Assembly: GCA_965220645.1 (NCBI GenBank)
Contig: OZ244836.1
Coordinates: 1,550,001 to 1,614,000, forward strand
Reading direction: 5' to 3'
Origin: Aldehydirespirator sp965220645
Lineage (GTDB): Bacteria; Actinomycetota; Acidimicrobiia; Acidimicrobiales; Aldehydirespiratoraceae
Length of the DNA: 64,000 nt
Shown one piece after another: positions 61,149 to 64,000 of the stretch (position 1 is the first letter of the stretch; every line of letters begins with the position of its first letter). Position numbers and translations under genes: made by a program. The notes under the pieces were generated by a model, which was not told the origin of the DNA, ran no database searches, and saw only the letters and a program-made list of their open reading frames with translations.

Positions 61149-62257
61149 TGCGGGCGGGCTTCACGGTGGAGAGCGTCGCGGGGGAGGCCCGGACCGGGAC
61201 GGTCACCACCGCCCGGGGCAGCTTCCCCACGCCGTGCTTCATGCCGGTGGGCACCCGCGGGGCGGTCCGTCACCTCGACTCGTCAGACCTCGAGGACCTC
61301 GGCGTGGATGTGGTGCTGGCCAACACCTACCACCTGATGCTGCGGCCTGGAGCCTCCACCGTCGCCCGTCTGGGCGGGATCCACGGCTTCGCGTGCTGGT
61401 CGGGCCATGTGCTCACCGATTCCGGCGGGTACCAGATCTACTCGCTCGACCCGGATGTCGACGATGACGGCGCCAGCTTCGCTTCGGTCTACGACGGTTC
61501 GGCATGCCGGCTCACCCCCGAGGATGCGGTTGCTCAACAGGCGCTCATCGGCGCCGACATAACCATGGTTCTCGACGTATGCCCCTCCGCGGTGGCGGAG
61601 CGCGCCGTCCTCTCCGAGGCCGTCCGCCGCACCGCTCTCTGGGCTCGCCGGGGCCGCGATGCCTTTCTGGCCCACCCCGGCGCCGCGGGGCGCCAGTGCC
61701 AGTTCGGCATCGTTCAGGGAGGCGCCGACCCCACGCTGCGGCGCGAATCCGCCGAGCGCACCGTGGAAATCGGATTCGACGGTTACGCGGTGGGCGGGTT
61801 GTCGGTGGGCGAGGAACGCCCCCAGATGCTGGACGCTCTCCAGGCCTGCACCGCGGCACTGCCGAGCGGCAGTCCCCGTTACTTCATGGGCCTGGGCGAT
61901 CCGGTGGGGATCGTGGAGGCAGTGGCCCGCGGCATCGACATGTTCGACTGCGTGATGCCCACCCGTCTCGGTCGTCACGGCACGGTCCTGTCCGACGCGG
62001 GCCGCTACAACCTGGCCGCGGCCCGCCACGCCGACAGCGACGACCCGCTCGACCCGTCGTTTCCTGAGAGCCCGGCCGGACGGTGGTCGCGCGGCTATCT
62101 GCGCCATCTGCTGGCCACCCATGAACCCACCGCGGCCCGGCTCATCACCCTGCACAACCTGGCCTGGGTGCTGCGCCTCATGGATCAGGTACGCATTGCG
62201 GTGCGCACCGGCACCTTCGAGGAGCTGCGCGCCTCCGTAGCCCGTAACTGGCAATAG
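61148..62257 (+). CDS. tgt: Queuine tRNA-ribosyltransferase Tgt, zinc Cys replaced
   Basis: Tgt swaps G34 of certain tRNAs for preQ1. The 369-residue protein keeps VLTDSGGYQIYSL (substrate pocket), FGIVQGGADPTLRRES, GGLSVGEERPQM and the nucleophile Asp of FDCVMPTRLGRHGT. In typical bacterial Tgt, the zinc site follows PLDP as CxCxxC before SRAYLxHL. Here PLDPSFPESPAGRWSRGYLR has Phe305, Glu307 and Ala310 at these three places, though the final His (TLHNLAWV) remains. Zinc binding is therefore likely lost or replaced. ATG 61148 overlaps queA. Its last codons (ARNWQ, stop) seed an 18-bp repeat array. Confidence 0.92.
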   Translation: MRAGFTVESVAGEARTGTVTTARGSFPTPCFMPVGTRGAVRHLDSSDLEDLGVDVVLANTYHLMLRPGASTVARLGGIHGFACWSGHVLTDSGGYQIYSLDPDVDDDGASFASVYDGSACRLTPEDAVAQQALIGADITMVLDVCPSAVAERAVLSEAVRRTALWARRGRDAFLAHPGAAGRQCQFGIVQGGADPTLRRESAERTVEIGFDGYAVGGLSVGEERPQMLDALQACTAALPSGSPRYFMGLGDPVGIVEAVARGIDMFDCVMPTRLGRHGTVLSDAGRYNLAAARHADSDDPLDPSFPESPAGRWSRGYLRHLLATHEPTAARLITLHNLAWVLRLMDQVRIAVRTGTFEELRASVARNWQ

Positions 62258-62349
62258 GCCCATAGCTGGCAATAGGCCCGTAACTGGCAATAGGCCCGTA
62301 ACTGGCAATAAGCCCGTAACTGGCAATAAGCCCGTAACTGGCAATAGAG
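62241..62349 (+). repeat. 18-bp tandem array, six units, seeded by tgt 3' end
   Basis: Units begin at 62241, 62259, 62277, 62295, 62313 and 62331 with the form CCCGTAACTGGCAATAGG (last G-G or A-G variants). The first unit contains the final tgt codons and stop; the others repeat them after the stop, each with another TAG/TAA. There is no spacer, so it is not CRISPR. It adjoins dispersed element C. Confidence 0.92.
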
Positions 62350-62406
62350 GCCGAGCTTGCGGGGCCGTGTCCCGAGCGGCCTGTGAGCGCAGCGAACAAG
62401 AGCGGG
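62347..62406 (+). repeat. Dispersed intergenic element, copy C
   Basis: This 60-base copy begins GAGGCCGAGCTTGCGGGGCC and ends GCGAACAAGAGCGGG, matching copies A (6616) and B (57703, reverse). It stands directly after the 18-bp array in the tgt-yajC gap. The rest of the gap (to 62467) is GC-rich and shows nothing else. Confidence 0.8.
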
Positions 62407-62467
62407 AACGAAGGCGCCCCACCGCGAGGGGTGTCACCTCCGCACGCTGCCGCAATAGGCTCGGGGC

Positions 62468-62782
62468 ATGGAACAGTTCCTCATCATCATCCTCATGTTC
62501 GGCGCGCTGTACTACCTGCTGCTGCGCCCCCAGCAGAAGCGGGAGAAGGCTCGCCGGGAGCTGGTCCGCTCCCTCCAGGCGGGCGACGAGGTGGTGACCA
62601 ACGCCGGCATCCACGGTGTCGTGGCCGAAGTGGAGGATGCAGTGGTGTGGCTGGAGGTTGCGCCGAACGTCGAGTTGAAGGTCTCCCGGGATGCGATCGC
62701 CGGACAGGTGCCCGGAACATCGGGTACCGACGACGAGGAGGCGGAGGACGACGCCGAGGAGGACGAGGAGCACGACGGCTAG
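62468..62782 (+). CDS. yajC: Sec translocon accessory protein YajC
   Basis: A 104-residue single-pass membrane protein: MEQFLIIILMFGALYYLLLR, then the conserved RPQQKREKARRELVRSLQAG and DEVVTNAGIHGVVAEVED. YajC joins SecDF at the translocon. The C-terminus is a very acidic Asp/Glu tail. It lies between tgt and secD, the usual arrangement. Confidence 0.95.
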   Translation: MEQFLIIILMFGALYYLLLRPQQKREKARRELVRSLQAGDEVVTNAGIHGVVAEVEDAVVWLEVAPNVELKVSRDAIAGQVPGTSGTDDEEAEDDAEEDEEHDG

Positions 62783-62830
62783 GCCGACAGCGCTCCTGAG
62801 GGGCGATCGGGTCGGACCGCGGGAGCGTCC

Positions 62831-64000
62831 TTGCGCCGCAAGCTCACCTATGTGATCGGCATCGTCGCGGTTGCCGTCGCCGGTGTGGTCTACACGCTGG
62901 CCGCCGGCAACGAGCCCCTGCTCGGCCTGGATCTGCAGGGCGGGGCCAGCGTCGTGCTGGAGCCGACTCGAGTGGCGGAGCCCGAGGAGTTGGACGTGGC
63001 CGTGGAGATCATCCGCAACCGGGTGGACGGTCTGGGCGTGGCCGAGCCCGAGATCTCCACTCAGGGCGGGAACATTCTCGTGCAGCTCCCCGGTGTCGAC
63101 GAGCAGCAGCGAGCCTTGGACCTGGTGGGCCAGACCGCGGAGCTGCGCTTCCGGCCCGTGCTCAGCGTGGTGTCGGAGGACGCTCTCACCAGCGGCGACA
63201 CCGACGAGACGCTGCTCGACCTCTTCGCCCTGCCCGAGGGCGAAGTCGCCGCCGACGCGGAGGTCGTGTTGCCCCAGTACGACGATGACCGGAAAATCGC
63301 GTTGCGCTACCGGCTGGGCCCGACCGCGGTCGCGGGCGACGGCCTCGAGGGGGCTGTCGCCCAGTTCCATTCCTTCATCGGCTGGCATGTGGCGCCCACT
63401 TTCAAGCCGGGACCCACCGGCATCGACCTGTTCAACGAGGTGAGCCGCAGGTGCCACAGCCGGGTCCCGTCGTGCCCCACTGGCCAGGTGGCCATAGAAC
63501 TGGACAACGAGATCGTCAGTGCCCCCTCGGTCCAGGCCGACAACGCCTTCTTCGAGCCGTTCGAGCGTTCGGGCATCACCATCTCCGGGGGCTTCAGCGA
63601 GGAGGAGGCCCGCGATGTCGCCCTCGTGCTCGACTACGGCGCCCTGCCGGTGGAACTGGAGGCCCAGCAGAGCCAGATCGTGTCGGCGTCGCTGGGAACC
63701 GACGCCCTGTCCGCCGGTGTCCTCGCAGGACTCATCGGGCTGGGACTCGTGTCGCTCTACCTGCTGATGTACTACCGCCTGCTCGGCCTGGTCGCCATCG
63801 CCAGCCTCGGCCTGTCCGGCGCAATGCTGTGGACCATCATCGCCTGGCTGGGCGAGTCCCAGGGGCTGGCGCTCACCCTGGCCGGAGTCACCGGCCTCAT
63901 CGTTGCCATCGGTGTGTCGGTGGACTCCAACGTCGTGTACTTCGAGCATCTCAAGGAGGACGTGCGGTCGGGTCGGACGCTGCGCTCCGCGGTGGACCGG
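62831..64000 (+). CDS. secD: Protein translocase subunit SecD (3' end outside window)
   Basis: SecD, with SecF, uses the proton gradient to pull preproteins out of SecYEG. TTG 62831 is the only start in frame after yajC and has GGGAG at 62821-62825. The first helix is followed by the signature LLGLDLQGGASVVLEP. The P1 region includes EIIRNRVDGLGVAEPEIS. The second membrane block has DYGALPVELEAQQSQIVSASLG and GVSVDSNVVYFEHLKEDVRS. The reading frame is open at the last base, so the last helices and probably secF are beyond the window. Confidence 0.95.
   Translation, partial: MRRKLTYVIGIVAVAVAGVVYTLAAGNEPLLGLDLQGGASVVLEPTRVAEPEELDVAVEIIRNRVDGLGVAEPEISTQGGNILVQLPGVDEQQRALDLVGQTAELRFRPVLSVVSEDALTSGDTDETLLDLFALPEGEVAADAEVVLPQYDDDRKIALRYRLGPTAVAGDGLEGAVAQFHSFIGWHVAPTFKPGPTGIDLFNEVSRRCHSRVPSCPTGQVAIELDNEIVSAPSVQADNAFFEPFERSGITISGGFSEEEARDVALVLDYGALPVELEAQQSQIVSASLGTDALSAGVLAGLIGLGLVSLYLLMYYRLLGLVAIASLGLSGAMLWTIIAWLGESQGLALTLAGVTGLIVAIGVSVDSNVVYFEHLKEDVRSGRTLRSAVDR

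Noticed and set aside
62241..62349. Possible short CRISPR or attachment-site array
   Set aside because: The 18-bp units are directly adjacent and copy the 3' end of tgt; there are no spacers.
61283..63949. 888-codon minus-strand open frame across tgt, yajC and secD
   Set aside because: It spans three well-identified plus-strand genes and an 18-bp repeat array; its product contains the translated repeat and no recognisable fold.

Overview
The window is a high-GC (by eye about two-thirds G+C), gene-dense actinobacterial chromosome segment. GTG and TTG starts are common, and many genes overlap their neighbour by 1-4 bases. The housekeeping order (rsmD-coaD-sepIVA-like-DUF177-rpmF-plsX-acpP-rnc-smc-ftsY-ffh-rpsP-khpA-rimM-trmD-rplS-yraN-comM-dprA-xerC, and later a PI-phosphate synthase, a PatA-like acyltransferase, a PimA-like mannosyltransferase, pdxS-pdxT-yebC-ruvCAB-queA-tgt-yajC-secD) is that of Actinobacteria. 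The PIM-lipid genes support this. Cys-containing SLH-like repeats, a complete queuosine insertion pair and form I CO dehydrogenase make me favour an environmental Acidimicrobiia-type lineage; that placement is inference.

Layout. (1) 1-23.0 kb: conserved core covering a recombination helicase, coenzyme A, lipid initiation, RNase III, SMC, the SRP/FtsY targeting pathway, ribosome maturation and DNA uptake/recombination. A strongly diverged Fpg-like protein occupies the mutM position. (2) 23.0-50 kb: accessory block. It holds two tandem paralogous solute-binding lipoproteins divergent from two giant fusion transporter genes (MFS+LivF and LivH+LivM+LivG), a MscS channel, a four-gene minus-strand operon (MFS, SnoaL-like, cupin, TauE), a coxMSL operon with the form I active-site motif, a scarred stretch with gene relics and HicA/HicB-type pairs, an XdhC-YHS fusion, and a catabolic-looking group (SDR, amidohydrolase, acetoacetate-decarboxylase-like, acyl-CoA dehydrogenase). 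(3) 50-64 kb: phosphatidylinositol mannoside genes, a DUF3048 lipoprotein, PLP synthase, Holliday-junction resolution, queuosine genes and the start of the Sec accessory operon (secD runs off the window).

How it fits together. The LivHMG fusion lacks a LivF partner and the neighbouring MFS protein carries exactly that domain, so the two proteins plus the two binding lipoproteins probably form one unusual branched-chain-type importer. CoxMSL probably oxidises CO, and the nearby XdhC-YHS protein is a plausible factor for its Mo/Cu/S cofactor.

Unusual threads are several repeat families at gene ends (48-bp hairpin pair, 47-bp x5 array, 18-bp x6 array, a 60-bp dispersed element in three intergenic sites) and loss of zinc ligands in three otherwise recognisable proteins (Fpg-like, Tgt, M48-like). 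No tRNA, rRNA, CRISPR array or insertion sequence was recognised.
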